The position numbers and the translations under genes were made by a program. The notes below the pieces were generated by a model, which had not been told where the DNA came from, did not search any database, and was given only the letters and a program-made list of their open reading frames with translations. From Kalmusia sp. IMI 367209 (Eukaryota > Ascomycota > Dothideomycetes > Pleosporales > Didymosphaeriaceae): a DNA stretch of 64,000 bases. Position 1 is the stretch's first letter; each line of letters opens with the position of its first letter. Below, piece by piece: positions 11,281-26,200 of the stretch. Location: positions 1,302,001-1,366,000 of the forward strand of contig JAPEUQ010000004.1 of the NCBI GenBank assembly GCA_027946365.1, in the 5' to 3' direction.

Positions 11281-14200
11281 GCTTGACGAAGAGCGCTTCC
11301 AGATCATGCTGAACCACCTGTCGAAACTCGGTATCTCGGCAGTTGACGTAGAATCTGCTTATCCATGCTCCAGTATGCAAGAGGGACTTTTGCTCTCTCA
11401 GTCAAAGGATGCAGGATTTTATGCGGCAGTCACAGTCCAGGAACTCAAAACACCCAACGGGCATCCTCGCTGGGTAGATATTGTCGACAGCTGGAGCAAA
11501 GTGGTTGCGCGACATCCTGCTTTACGTACAATCTTCCTCGAAAATATCGGTGCTGATGAAGGTTTGTACGACCAGATCGTTCTCAAGAAGGTCAACCCAA
11601 ACATCGTACATTTCCACTGCAGCAACGGAGAGGAAGCACTTGATCTCATCGAGAGGCAACGCTTAGTCAGCTATGACAACGGCCGTAGCCCTCCGCACCG
11701 CTTCACTGTCTGTAGTACAACAGACGATAGGACCTTTTGCTGCCTTGAGATCAGCCATGCTATCATGGACGGCCACTCAATGAGTATAATCTTCCGTGAC
11801 CTGCAACAAGCCTATGAAGACCGACTCGGCGAGGATGGGCCGCAGTATGGTGACTACATCAAGTACCTCATGAACCAGCCACAGGAGACCAGTCTAGGAT
11901 TCTGGAAATCCTACTTACAGGGAACTGAAGTCTGCTCATTTCCAGTGCTAAACGATAGCGATATTACAGAGAAGCGACTGAGCAATATTCGGATAGATTG
12001 CGGCAACATCGGCATTCTCGACCTACAAGCGTTCTGCAATACCCACGGGATAACTCTGGCAAACATTTTCCATACAACATGGGCGCTAACACTCAGTTGT
12101 TATGTAGGCAGCACAGATGTTACCTTCGGCTATCTCACCTCAGCAAGAGATTCTCAAGATATTCACCGAGTGCAAGACATGGTGGGACCTATCATCAATA
12201 CACTCGTTTGTCGTGTTCAGTTAGCCGACGGCTCGCGATGTCTTCTGGACATCATTCGAGAGGTGCAGAAAGACTATTTGGACTCCATCCCGCATCGTCA
12301 CGTCGCTCTTGCAGAAGTGCAACACATGCTGGACTTGGCAGGCGCCAATCTTTTCAACACTGCCTTGTCCTATCGGAAGCTGCCCCCTGACAGCATCACT
12401 GGTAATGAAAAGCTTCACTTTGTCGAGATGGCTCCTATCTATGACCCCACTGAGTATCCCGTCTCCATCAATATTGAGGTCTCCAACGAGGCTGCCATGG
12501 TCGATCTGGAGTAAGTAATCTCCGAAACAAACGCGACCAAAATGCTTACGTATGTAGCTTCTGGACCGACCATCTCTCGCCTGGGCAAGCAGAAAATGTC
12601 GCTAGTACATTTGTGCGATGTAAGTGTTTCATTCCATGTGGCAGACAGAATCGCGCTTATTCCTATTTCATAGCTCTGGAAAATATCCTTTATAATGCGG
12701 AGCAGAGCGTTCGGTCTCTCGATCATCTTAGCGGCAGGCACTGGCAGAAGATTCAAGACTGGAATGTTGTGCCTGAGACCATCCATCAATGTGTACACCA
12801 TCGATTTGAGGAGTGGGTGAAGACCCAACCAGATGCACCTGCAGTACGAGGACACGATGGCGATTACACATATGCTGAGCTCAATACTGTCACCGAGCGC
12901 TTAGCTCATCACCTTGTCGATCTCGGCATCGGACCAGAGATCTTTGTGCCCACATGTTTTGGTAAGCAAGCCTGCTCCCTGAATATCAGCGAGGACATTT
13001 GCTGATAGTATTCCCATTTTAGACAAGAGCTCATTCGCGGTTGTTGCCATGCTGGCGGTTCTTAAAGCGGGTGGCGCAGCCGTTCCACTTGATGCTAAAC
13101 ATCCTAAGCCAGCTCTTGAGTCACGAGTGGAGGATACACAAGCCCAGGTTGTGTTGACCACAGCTGATCGTTCGGAGCTGTTCGAAGACATTGCACCAGA
13201 CGTTGTCATCGTTGACTCGGTACTGCTTGATGATCTATCAAACGTAAAAGGCTCCGCCTGCACGACCGTAGAACCACACAACCCTGCATTTGTTATCTTC
13301 ACAAGTGGAAGTACAGGGAGACCGAAGGGTGTGATGCTAGAGCACTCAGCATTCGTGACCAGTGCACATGCTCACGGCTCTAAGCTGGGTATAGGAACCA
13401 ACTCACGAGTCTTGCAATTTGCATCTTACACATTCGACAACTCTTTGGAAGAGATGTTCACAACCTTGCAAAGAGGTGGATGTGTGTGCGTCCCGTCTGA
13501 AGACGAGCGTGAGTATTTTCTGACTGCATTTGTCTCGCTATTGCTAACCTGAAGTTCTGCTAGGCATGAACGATCTCGCTGGTGCAATCAACAAACTTGA
13601 GGCTAATTTCATGGATTTGACTCCCACAGTAGCCTCGTTATTGAACCCAAAAGACGTGCCTGGGATCAAACAATTGGCACTCGGTGGTGAAGCTTTGACC
13701 AAAGCAGTATTGGACCAATGGACTCCATATGTGCACGTGCAAGGGCAGTACGGCCCAAGTGAAGCCTCAGTTAATTCGGCTTATAAAGATTGGAAAGCCT
13801 TCAAGCAAGGCGACGAGCCCACAAACATTGGAAAAGCCATCGGTTGTGTCTCTTGGATAGTCGATCCAGAAGATCGCAATCGTTTAGTCCCTATCGGCTG
13901 CAAAGGCGAATTGGTACTCGAAGGGCCCATCCTTGCTCGTGGTTATCTACAGGATCCGGAAAAGACGAGATTAGCTTTTGTGGAAGATCCTCGTTGGGCT
14001 CGTAGTAACGGTGAGACGAGTCGCCGATTCTATTGTACCGGTATGCCTTCATTACACTTTATCTGCATACCGTGCAGCAGCTGACTTCTCATAAGGCGAT
14101 CTGGTCCATTATACTTCTGACGGAGAATTGATGTATCTGGGTAGAAAAGACAGTCAAGTCAAGGTATGCACACATGATTGTTACGATGCTGTCCGAGTAT

Positions 14201-17200
14201 TGACATGTGACAGCTAAATGGTCAGAGAATTGAGCTCGGCGAAATCGAGCATCATATGAAGCTTGCCCTTCCGCCTCACGCTCAATCTGCGGTTGAGCTA
14301 GTTAAGTTCACAGACAGTAAAACCACGAGAGCTCTCGTAGGCTTCATCTATTTGCCCGATATCGCAGAACCTTCTATCAATACTGGACCAGCAGTTGGAG
14401 AGATGCTTGACACTATTCGAGGCAAAGCGAAAGAGGTAGAAGGCGTTCTCGCCAACGCCCTTCCTGCTTACTACGTCCCCTCAATGTTCATGCCCATGAC
14501 GAGCATGCCGATGACAACATCTGGGAAACTTGATCGAAAAGTACTAAGGCAGCTGGCTCAAGCTGTTCCTGAGGAACATCTACATGTCTACCGACTTGCG
14601 GGCAAGAGCGGGCGCGCGCCATCGGGTCCCATTGAAACAACACTCGCTCGATTATGGGCTTCTATTCTCAGTCTAAACTTTGAGTCAGTAGGTGCCAACG
14701 ACTCCTTCTTCCGCTTAGGAGGTGATTCAATTGGCGCCATGCGACTAGTTACCGCGAGCCAAAAAGAAGGCATCTCGCTCGCTGTTGCAAATATCTTCGC
14801 ACAGCCTCAATTGGCTGATATGGCAGCCACCGCCGCACTACTGTCTTCAGAAGCAATAAACGCTGCTTCCGAACCAGAGACAGCTCCATTCGAGCTGATT
14901 CCAGAAGATCAAAAGCGACGGATCATCGATCTCGCTGCAACTGAATGTGGTGTCTTTCCCGATTCTATTGGAGACATATATCCATGCAGCCGACTTCAAG
15001 AGGGCCTCATTGCACTCTCTGCCAAAGAACCTGGTAGTTATGTAGCTGAGACCATTTATCGATTGCCTTCCAAGGTCGACATTGAACGCTTCAAGAAGGC
15101 CTGGGACAGAGTCGTTGCCGATGAAGCTATACTACGCACACGCATTATCTATGTCGAGGATCATGGCTTCTTACAAATTGTTGTACGTGCCGCCATTGAA
15201 TGGTCCGAAGTGGATGATCTACAAGACATCAGTACTGCGCACCGACACCTCCCTGCCAAGCCTGGGGGCGCACTAACCTCATATGCCATTGTTGGGCAGG
15301 AATCTTCTTCAGTATTCTTCGTTTGGACTGCTCATCATGCCGTCTACGACGGATGGAGTCTTCCAAACCTGCTGAACAAAGTCGAAGAGTACTATAAAGA
15401 AATCGCACAGGCGCCAATGGATACTGTTCCGTATTCGAAGTTTATCAGATATCTTTCGTCGCTGGACGCAAAAGATTCAGACAAATTCTGGCTTTCTACC
15501 TTGGAAGACCTTGCCGCCCCCCAATTTCCACCTTTGCCGAGCCCGGATTACAACGTCGAGGCCTCACTCCAGCTTCATCATCATGCACCAGTCACCCGCA
15601 GGAGTGGAGCGGATATCACCATGCCCTCAATGATCCGAGCAGCGTGGGCTCTGATGTTGGCAACGTACTCTGGATCGGATGATGTTTTGTGGGGAGAAAC
15701 AAATAGTGGCCGAGAGGTTCCAGTTTCTGGAATTGAAGACATTATAGGTGCCACTATCACGACATCTCCCATGCGCCTGAGAATAAAGCGTCAAACTGCC
15801 GTCCAAGACTATCTCCAAGAGGTTCAGCGCCAAGCATCTGCCGCAATTCCCCACCAATTCGCTGGACTACAACATATTCGCAAGCTTAGCTCTGATACCG
15901 CTGCGGCATGCGACTTCCAGAGCCTCCTTGTGATCGCAAGCGGGGACAGCATGAAAGATCCTGAGGGTGGACTTTGGGATCTACAGAGCACCGGCACCGT
16001 GGGCACTAACTTCTTCAATTACGGACTTGTTTTCAACTGCACCGTTGATGGTACTGGCATTGACGTTGAAGCTCATTACGATGGCCGAATGATTCAGACG
16101 TGGCTCGTTCAACGCCTCTTACAGCAATTTGAGTTCCTTCTTCGTCTTTTCAATACAGAAGAATCTCTTTCTTGCGCTCTTAGCGATTTAGAGATACTCA
16201 ACCCTAAAGATCGAGACTTAATCTCATCCTGGAACAGCCGACCAGTCAACATTGTGGATAAGTGCATTCATGAAGTCATCTCTCAAAATCCGGTTGTTCT
16301 TCGACCAACATCGATTGCTGTCGATTCCTGGGACACGGGCGAAATTTCCTACAAAGAGCTTGATGAGCGCTCCACTCGGCTCGCTTCTCGACTCATCTCA
16401 CTTGGTGTCAGCCCTCAAAGTTACGTACCGCTATGTTTCGAGAAGTCTGGTTGGACAATTGTGGCAATGCTGGCTATCATGAAGTGTGGAGCAGCGTTTG
16501 TCCCATTAGACTTTGAAGCACCAGTTCTTCGGCTCCGTGAGATCGTTGGCGATGTAAAAGCCAACCTTATACTTTGCGCTCCACAGTATGATGAGTTATG
16601 CAGGTCCATTCCATGCCAAACTCTCATTGTCAACCGAGAAACTACTGAAATACAAGCGGAGCACTCTCGACCTCTTCCTTCTGTTCGAAGCGACAAGCCT
16701 GCCTATGTATTGTTTACGTCTGGATCAACGAGGAAGCCGAAGGGGGCTGTAATCAAACACAGCTCCTTCGTTTCAGCATCGGCAGCTTTTGCCCCTGCGT
16801 TCGGGTTCTCGGAAGCTTCTAGAGTCCTTCAATTCTCCTCATACACATTCGATGTGTCTCTGATGGAGATATTCAGCACCTTGACAACCGGTGGGACAGT
16901 CTGTGTGCCTGACCAGAGCTCAAGAACCAACGACCTCGCGGGTGTCATCAGCGGGCTAAAAGTGAACTTAGCCAGTCTGACCCCTTCCGTCGTACGGATG
17001 ATCCACCCTTCTCAAGTGCCGGAACTTAAGACACTGATTTTGGCCGGAGAAGCCATGTCTCAACAAGATCTGCTTACTTGGGCTGACCGAGTGACTCTTT
17101 GCAATGGCTATGGGCCTACCGAGTGTAGTGTTATCGCTGCTGTCAACACGATGTCTTCTACCATGAAACCGAACAATATGGGCAAGGTTCTCTCGGCTAG

Positions 17201-20200
17201 GGGATGGATTGTAGCACGAGACAATCACGACCATCTTGTCCCAGTTGGAGCGGTCGGCGAATTACTCCTGGAAGGAGGAGGCGTCGCTGCGGGCTATCTC
17301 AACAACCCGGCGAAGACTGCCGAAGCTTTCATCGATCACGTAAACTGGACCCTGGGCGCTGACCTCAGTAGTGGTTCTATATCGAGAACCATCTACAAGA
17401 CTGGCGATTTGGTCAGATACAATGAGGATGGAACTATGCTGTACCTGGGTAGAGTTGATTCCCAAACTAAAGTCAGAGGACAGCGTCTCGAATTGACCGA
17501 AGTGGAACATCACCTCATCCAAGACATCCTTGTTCAGAACGCACTAGCAGCTGTACCTACTGCTGGCCCATGCGCAAAGCGTCTTGTCGGCATTGTCTCA
17601 TTGAAAGATATTGCACAATCCGGTGCTCCAATGGTAGATCTTCAGCTTCTGCCGAAGGAGACAGCCTCTTTTAACATTGCGACGATTCGAGAGCGCCTGG
17701 AGACGCGCCTCCCCTCTTACATGATTCCTTCACTGTGGATAGCGGTGTCAAGGTTTCCCCTCATGCCATCCGCCAAGATGGATCGTAGAAAGGTAGCCCA
17801 GTGGCTCGAACATATGGACAACGACACCTATCGCACAATTGCAACCTTGGGCTTAGAGGATCCTGAGGAAGAGATGGGTGGCATAGACCGTAAGCTTCAA
17901 GCAATCTTCGCAAAGGTTCTAAATTTGGCACCGGAAGATATTCGTCTCAATCAATCCTTCCTGCGGCTGGGTGGCGACTCGATCGCTGCCATGCAGGTCT
18001 CATCGATGTGTCGCGCTCAGGGTTTGGCCATTAGCGTTCAGGATATCGTAAGGTCCAAGTCAATTGCTGCACTAGCCGCAGATGTGTCCGTATCGAAGGA
18101 CAATGTCACAACTATGTCGCAACCTCAGGAATTCAATCTACCGTTTGATCTTTCGCCGATCCAAAGATTGTTTTTCGAGACAGTTGGCGATAAGTACAAT
18201 CACTTCAACCAAAGTACTGTCTTCAAGCTCGCCCGATCATTTGAACTCAAAGAAATTCAAGAGGCGCTTGATGCTTTGGTCTTTATTCATCCTATGCTCC
18301 GTGCCCGCTACACTAGGGACGAATCTAGGATCTGGAGGCAGAGCGTTACAAAGATACCGAATCCGTTCCGGCTGCGACATCATCACATCAAGTCTGCTAA
18401 AGAAGATGTGATGCGTCCAATCATCGACGAAAGTGAAGCCACGCTAGACATCATATCTGGGCCAACATTTTCCGCTGATTTATTTGAAATTGACGACAGT
18501 TTCTCCCAGGCAATTGCGCTGGTGGCGCATCATCTAGTCATAGATGTAGTATCATGGGGCATCATCTTAGAGGACCTTCAGAGCCTGCTCAATGGTATTG
18601 CACCTCCGCCTCAGAGCCTTCCATTCCATGCCTGGACACAACAGCAAGCCACACAAGCTCGCAATGAAGCTGCCGGGAAGATCTTTCCCTTAGCCAGCAT
18701 CCCGCCTGCCGATCTAGGTTATTGGGGAATGGATGCCCAGAGCAACCTCAATGGCGATGTCATCAGCGAAGACATAGAACTTAGTCCCAAGGATTCCATG
18801 TTGATCTTAGGTGCCCATGATGCGCTTTCCACAGAGCCTGTGGACGTGTTTATCGCTGCGCTTCTAGAATCTTTCCGGAAGGTGTTCCCAGACAGAGCCA
18901 CGGCCACAATTCATAACGAGGGCCACGGACGCGAAGCATTCGATGCCCGGCAGGACCTCAGTCGGACAGTGGGATGGTTCACAACCATGACACCTATCCC
19001 CTTGCCAGTATCGTTCGAGGACCCTACAGATATCATAAGTACCATTCGATGGGTCGCAAATCTTCGAGAGAAAATTCCAGGCAAAGGTCGACCCTACTTT
19101 GCCTATCGGAGTCTCACTGGAGAAGGACAGGATCGTTTCGTGTCGCATTGGCCTGCCGAGGTATCTTTCAATTATTTGGGAAGAATGCAAAATATGGACC
19201 GCAAGGACGCATTGATGCAGAGAATGAGTAGTATCTCCACAACAGATATAGGCGATGATACTCCACGCCTCGCTCTATTTGAAGTCACCGCCGTCGTTTC
19301 CCAGGGTGTTATCAAGCTCTCTTTCGACTTTAACCGGAGAATGAAGCGGCAACCGGAGATCAAGCGCTGGATCGTTGAATGCAAGCAAACACTCGTCGAC
19401 GCGGTTGACCAACTTCTGCAGTTGCGTTCCGAACCGAGTCTTGATAACTTCAAACTTCTTCCTCTGTCTTACAATGGGCTCTCCAAACTCTCAGCAGCAT
19501 TACCAACAGGCACGGTCATTGAAGACATCGAAGACATATATCCTGCTTCTCCAATGCAGCAGGGCTTGCTTCTGTCTCAATTGAAGCATCCAGAGTTGTA
19601 CTCTTATCACTGCATCTTCAAAGTCCAGTCGACAATTCCAGAGCATCCGATACATCCACGCAAAATTGCCGAAGCATGGCAAGTTGTGGTACAGCGTCAT
19701 CCAGTCCTAAGGACTGTATTCATTGAAAGTCTTTCCAAAACCGGATTAATGGATCAAATTGTGTTCAGGGATAGACCAGGCAGAATCACATGGAAAGCGG
19801 AGTGTGATGTCGACGATGTTGCTCGCCTATTGCGTGAACAGGCATTGGTCGATTTCCGCGAGTTCAATTCCCCACATCGCTTAACGATTTGCAAGACAAA
19901 CGCGAATGATGTTTGGGTTAAGCTGGAGATGAGTCACGCTATTTGTGACGGAAGCTCAATCCCAATCATCCTGAACGATCTTGCGAGAGCTTACGGGAAC
20001 AAGCTTGTCAGATCTGACGCTGGGCCGCTTTACAGCGACTTTGTTGCTCACACTCTCTCGACCTCCCGTGAAGCAGACGTGAATTATTGGAAAGTATATT
20101 TGGCTGGGGTGGAGCCATGCTTTTTCCCAGTCCTCAACGATGGCGTTCCTGGGCCTCATGAAGTCGGCTCTTACGAGCTTCACGTACAAGATACCGCTAC

Positions 20201-23200
20201 CATGCTGGCTTTCTGCAAGAAATCTGGCGTTACCTTATCGAACGTACTTCAGCTTACGTGGGCTCTGCTTCTACACTTTTATGTCGGATCGTACGATGTC
20301 TCATTCGGAGTTGTAGCATCAGGCCGAGATGTTCCAGTGAAGGGTATCGAGGATGCTGTCGGATGCTTCGTCAATATGCTGATTTGTCGACTCGAATTGT
20401 CAGATGAATCCACAATCCGTCAGCTACTGGAAAAACTACAGAGCGATTCGATCAATGCTATGTCACACCAGGGCTCTTCGCTTGCTGATGTTCAACACGA
20501 ACTCCAACTTCCCTCGCTCTTCAACACGGTTTTCACTTTCCAGCGCCGACAACTGTCGCGTGACTCCAGCAAGACTGCGCTTACATACGAAAATATCGAA
20601 GCAGCTGATCCGGCTGAATACCAGGTCACAGTGAATGTCGATGTTTCTGATGAAGGAACTGTCATCGACTTCAGTTTTTGGAAGGACAAGGTCCATCCGT
20701 CACAAGCACAGAACATAGTCGACACGTTTGACAAGATCCTGTCTAGCATCATTTCTGGCTCTGATGAGGACGTATCTATTACCAGCCTTGACATCATCAC
20801 TACGAATAGCCTGCGACAAATCGCGGATTGGAACGCTGAGCTCCCTCCACCTGTGCGCCGATGCGTGCATGATACCATCCAGGAGCAAGTGTTACTTCGA
20901 CCGCGGTCCGCAAAAGCTATTGAAAGCGCCGAAGTGACTTTTACATACCAGGAATTTGACGATATCACCACACGTCTTGGGTTGCATCTACAGTCCCTTG
21001 GCGTCGGACCCGAGGTCTTTGTGCCCATCCTCTTTGAAAAGAGTCCGTGGACACCAATAGCAATGATTGCAATCATGAAGGCTGGAGGTGCATATGTGAG
21101 TGATCAACGAATCTGACTAAGTTTTATATGTATATACTGACCATACACTCACGCTCAGGTGCCCCTGGATCCCAAACATCCACCTAGCCGTCTTCGTGAA
21201 CTGATTAGCGATGTAGGATCCAAGGTTGCTTTGTGCTCGAGAAATTTCCACCCAAAAGCAAGTGAGGTCATTGGCACCGCAATCATCGTTGACAGGCTTT
21301 CGATCAACAAATTACCGTTATCTACGGGGTTACGCATAGATTCAGCCGTGACTCCCGACAATCCTGCGTATTGCTTGTTCACTTCTGGTACAACAGGCAA
21401 ACCGAAGGGTACCATCATCCCGCACCAAGCATTCTGCACGAGCGCGGCATCGTTCACTCGTATGATGCACATTGATTCGACTTCTCGAACTTTTCAATTT
21501 GCAACCTATACATTCGACGCGAGTTGCGCGGAGATTCTCGCAGCTCTTATGGTAGGAGCGACAATCTGCGTACCGACTGAAGATGAGCGAATGTCGGACC
21601 CAGCCGGGGCGATGCGCCGGATGAAGACGACTTAGGCTTTCATGACCCCTTCAGTCCTTAGTACCATGAAGCCATCACGCGTTCCAGCCTTGAAAACTAT
21701 TATCGTCGGTGGCGAGATTGTACCTGCAGCTGAGGTCGCAAGGTGGCAAAACAATCTCCGTTTCATGCTTGGTAAGTGGGTCAAAAGATAGACTGCTATA
21801 TCATAGCTAACCATTTAACAGCGTACGGGCCAACTGAGACCACCGTGTTTGCTAGTACAGTCCACAAGACTACAGATACGGATGGCAGAAACATTGGACT
21901 TCCATCAGGGTGTCGCATGTGGATCGTGCATCCCCGTAATCACAACAAGCTGATGCCTCTTGGAACCGTTGGTGAACTTGTCATTGAAGGCTACACCGCA
22001 GCTCGAGGTTACCTTGGTGATGAAACGAAGACAGCAAACTCTTTCATTAACAACCCGGATTGGGTGTCGATGCTTCCTTCAAATCACGGGTCCTTCTTCA
22101 CGACCCGCATGTATAAGTCTGGAGATCTCGTACGTTACAACTCAGACAGCTCTATCAGTTACATTGCTCGAAAGGATACACAAGTAAGTTGTTCACATCT
22201 TTACACGCCTGTTAGTCCGTTTGCTTACCATGAGTAGGTCAAGCTTAATGGCCAACGAATCGAGCTCGCAGAGATTGAGTTTCACGTCAAAACCAAGTTT
22301 CCGGAAAATGTGCAATCGGCGGTGGAGCTTGTTGCACCTGCAAGCCGCACGTCCGCGAAAGCTCTAGCTGTCTTCTTTTCTCTCGACGACGATCCGCGAG
22401 CATCCTCGAAGGACGTCGTGCAACCCGCATCTTCTGACCTTCCTCAATCCGATGAGCTTCTCTTGCCAATGGAAGATGATCTGCGAGAGTTATGCAAGAC
22501 GCTCGAAAACGCGCTTGTTGGGGTGCTACCTGCGTACATGATTCCGACGATCTTCTTCCCAATGAAGAAACTACCTTGGACGCCTGCAAGCAAATTAGAT
22601 CGTAATCGTCTACGAAATCTGGTGCAGAATTTGAGCAAGGAGGCAATGTCGCCATATCGGTTGGCGAACGCGATGCACAAGAGGAAGCCTACGACTGAAG
22701 CCGAGAAGAGACTCCAGAAATTGGTGTCATCCGTGTTGAACTTGCCACTATCATCGATTGGTGCGGATGATAGCTTCATTGTGAGTGTGCTTCTCTTGCA
22801 TCTGACTTTTTATTTTTATTGACCATACATAGCGACTTGGTGGAGACTCTGTGGCCGCCATGAGGCTTGTTGCCGCTGCACAATCGGAACACCTGGACCT
22901 TTCGGTGATCGACATATTCAAGCAGCCCAAACTATCAGACCTCGCCGCTAAGTGCAGTGTCGCCGAGAATAGGTCAAAGGTTGAACGCAACGTTGAGCCG
23001 TTTGAGCTATTGCACCGCGATCTTTCAAGAAACCAGGTTCTGCATGAACTCTCGGACCAATGCCGTGTGTCGAAGGATAAAATTCAAGACGCCTACCCGA
23101 CGAGCCCGCTTCAGGAAGCTTTCGTTGCCCTCTCCATAAAACAACCTGGTGCTTACGTTGCGCAACATATTCTGGCTCTTGCAGAGTCAGTCGACATCAA

Positions 23201-26200
23201 GAAGTTCAAGGCTTCATGGGAGAGGGCCGTGCAGGAAATTGACCTTCTTCGCACGCGCATAGCCCAACTTCAATCTGGAGATTTTGTACAAGCTGTCCTT
23301 GTAGAGGACCCAATAGCCTGGCGCGATGTGAACTCTCTTGTGGAAGCAGAAAGAGAAACAACCACTGTTCCATCCTACCTAGGTGGCAAGCTCGCGACCT
23401 ACACTCTCGTTCACACCATTTCGTCTGAGCGATATTTTGTTTGGACTATTCACCATGCCCTGTATGATGGCTGGAGTATTCCGTTCATGCTGCAGCGCGT
23501 GGAGGAGATATACCAGGCTGGATTGTCCGCAATTCCGAAAGTTCCATACACGAGGTTCATTCAGTATCTCATCAATAGCAGCAGAGATGCCTCGACAGCA
23601 TATTGGAAGCACAATCTCACAGGCGCTGCTGCTTATCAGTTCCCACAGCAACTTCATTCCAATGCTAATGGACCTCCGAGCGGACAGACGTTGCAACACA
23701 CTGCGCAGCTAACACCGCAACGGCATACCGAAATCACGCCATCGACTGTCATACGTGCTGCATGGGCTTTACTCATCTCCGCGTATACCGGCAGCAATGA
23801 TGTTGTGTTTGGTGAGACACTTACTGGTCGCGACATCGCTGTGGCTGGTGTCACTGAAATCTGCGGGCCTACCCTTACGACCGTGCCTACCAGAGTCCAA
23901 ATCAGTCAGCAAGCCACTGTTCTCGATCTGCTGAAGAGTATTGCTCAAGGAGCAACAGAACGAATCCCTCATCAGCATTTTGGTCTTTCAGAAATTAAAC
24001 GCATAGATGAAGATACCTCGTCTGCGTGTGATTTTCAGAATTTGCTAGCGATCCAAACTGGCAGCGAGAAGCCTTCTCAATCGATGTGGTCGTTCCACAA
24101 CAATGGCATTCAAGCCCAGTACTTCACATATCCTTTGGTCATCGAGTGCCAGGCAAATCAGAAGACTGTTGGAATCAGTGCATATTATGACGCGAACATC
24201 ATCTCAACTTGGGAAGTTCAACGCATTCTATACCAGTTTGATTCCATACTTGGACAGCTGAACTCGGTCGGCAATATTCGTGACATACGAGTCTTCAGTG
24301 AACAGGACGCACGGTTCGTGCAAAATCTAAACGCAACGGAGCCTGTCGTCGTTGACGATACGATATCCTCACTGTTCTTCCAGCAGGTATCATCACGGCC
24401 ACATGCTTCAGCCGTTTCAGCATTCGATGGCGACTTTACCTATAGCGAACTTCGCGACCTTGCATCTCAATTGGCACAAGAGCTCATCCGGCTTGGTGCC
24501 GGTCCAGAAGCTCTTGTACCCATTTGTGTGGACAAATCGCGCTGGGCCATAGTCGCAATCATGGGCGTTCTCATCTCGGGCGCTGGATACGTTCCGCTCT
24601 CGCCTGATCACCCAACATCACGTCATCGCCAGATCATTCAGGATTGTAACGCCTCGATTGTGTTATGTTCACCGCCGTACGAATCGCGCTTCTCAGGGTT
24701 CGTCAACAAGGTCGTTAACATCAGTGAAACGTCTATTCGCCAACTATCAACGCACCAAACTCAAGTAGTACTGCCCGCGAAACCCGACAACATCTGCTAT
24801 GTACTATATACATCTGGCAGTACTGGCGTTCCCAAAGGAGTTGCCATCGAACACCGAGCCATCGCTTCCAGCTCTGCTGCTATGTGTAAGACGCTCAATA
24901 TGAATCAATCCTCTAGGGTGTTTCAGTTCGCGTCTTTTGTTTTTGATGCTTCAGTAATGGTACGTAACTTCGCGATATATTTAGATCCATGTTTACTGAC
25001 TTCCTGGAACAGGAGATTCTGACCGCATTAAGTTGCGGTGCAACTGTCTGCATTCCTTCAGAGGAAGCTCGTACCACGGACATTGCTTTAGCGATTAATA
25101 GCCTTAAAGCTACTTGGACGTGCCTGACGCCTTCGGTAGCGAATATTATCGAATCACCCGAGAGTGTCCCAACCCTCCAGACGTTTGCATCTGGTGCGGA
25201 AGCCTTGACACCCGAAACAATCAAGAAGTGGAGCTCGGGATTGCAGCTAATAAATGCGTACGGTCCTACAGAAGGTTCTGTAGTCGCTATTGCGAACAAA
25301 GACGTAACAACACAACGAGACTCCTCTAGTATCGGACGTGCACTTCAAAGCGCTAGAGCTTGGCTCACCGACCCTGAGGACCCAAATCGACTCGCTCCTG
25401 TGGGTGCTGTCTCGGAACTTTGTATTGAAGGCCCACTCCTCGCTAGAGGTTACTTGAACAACCGGGCGAAGACCGCGGAAACTTTCATAGAAAACCCTAC
25501 ATTTATGAGAGAGTTCTCGAAGGTAGGGTTCTCCCGCATCTATCGCAGTGGAGATCTGGTCAAATATGGGTCTGATGGTAACCTTCGATACGTCGGGCGC
25601 AAAGACAACCAAATCAAGATAGCAGGTCAGCGAATGGAGCTTGGCGAGATTGAGCATCACCTACAGGCTGATGAGAGCATCAAGCAAGCTGTGGTTCTGA
25701 TGCCGAAATCAGGCGCCGGGAAGAGGAAGCTAACAGCTGTCATGTCTTTCCATCTCGCGCCTTTCAAGGCCGAGCTTTCGAGTACGACTTGGCATACACC
25801 CCTAAGCCACCCTGAAGTCTTCCAGCAGATCAGTGCGATAAAGGAGAGGCTTGCAAACCTCGTTCCGTCGTATATGGTGCCGAGTCTATGGGTGGCCCTT
25901 CCTCACATTCCCGTACTAGCTTCATCGAAGCTCGATAGAAAGCAAGTAGGAGTTTGGCTTGAAGAGATGGATGAAGAAACATACCGCAAGATTTTGGAAA
26001 TTGAGAACCTGATGGAACCCAGTATTCCTACAACTGAGGTGGTGAAGAGGATGCAATCAATTTGGGCGAAGGTTCTCAATATGCCTGTGGGTAAAGTGAA
26101 TCCAAACAAATCATGGCTTTGTAAGTTGACAATTCCCTTGGCTAAAAGAATTTGACTAACAAATCTTAGCACTTGGCGGCGATTCTATCACAGCCATGCA

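Noticed and set aside
21600..21660. Repeat-induced point mutation as the cause of the NRPS stop
   Set aside because: Only one such change is evident nearby and local base composition is normal; RIP would leave many.
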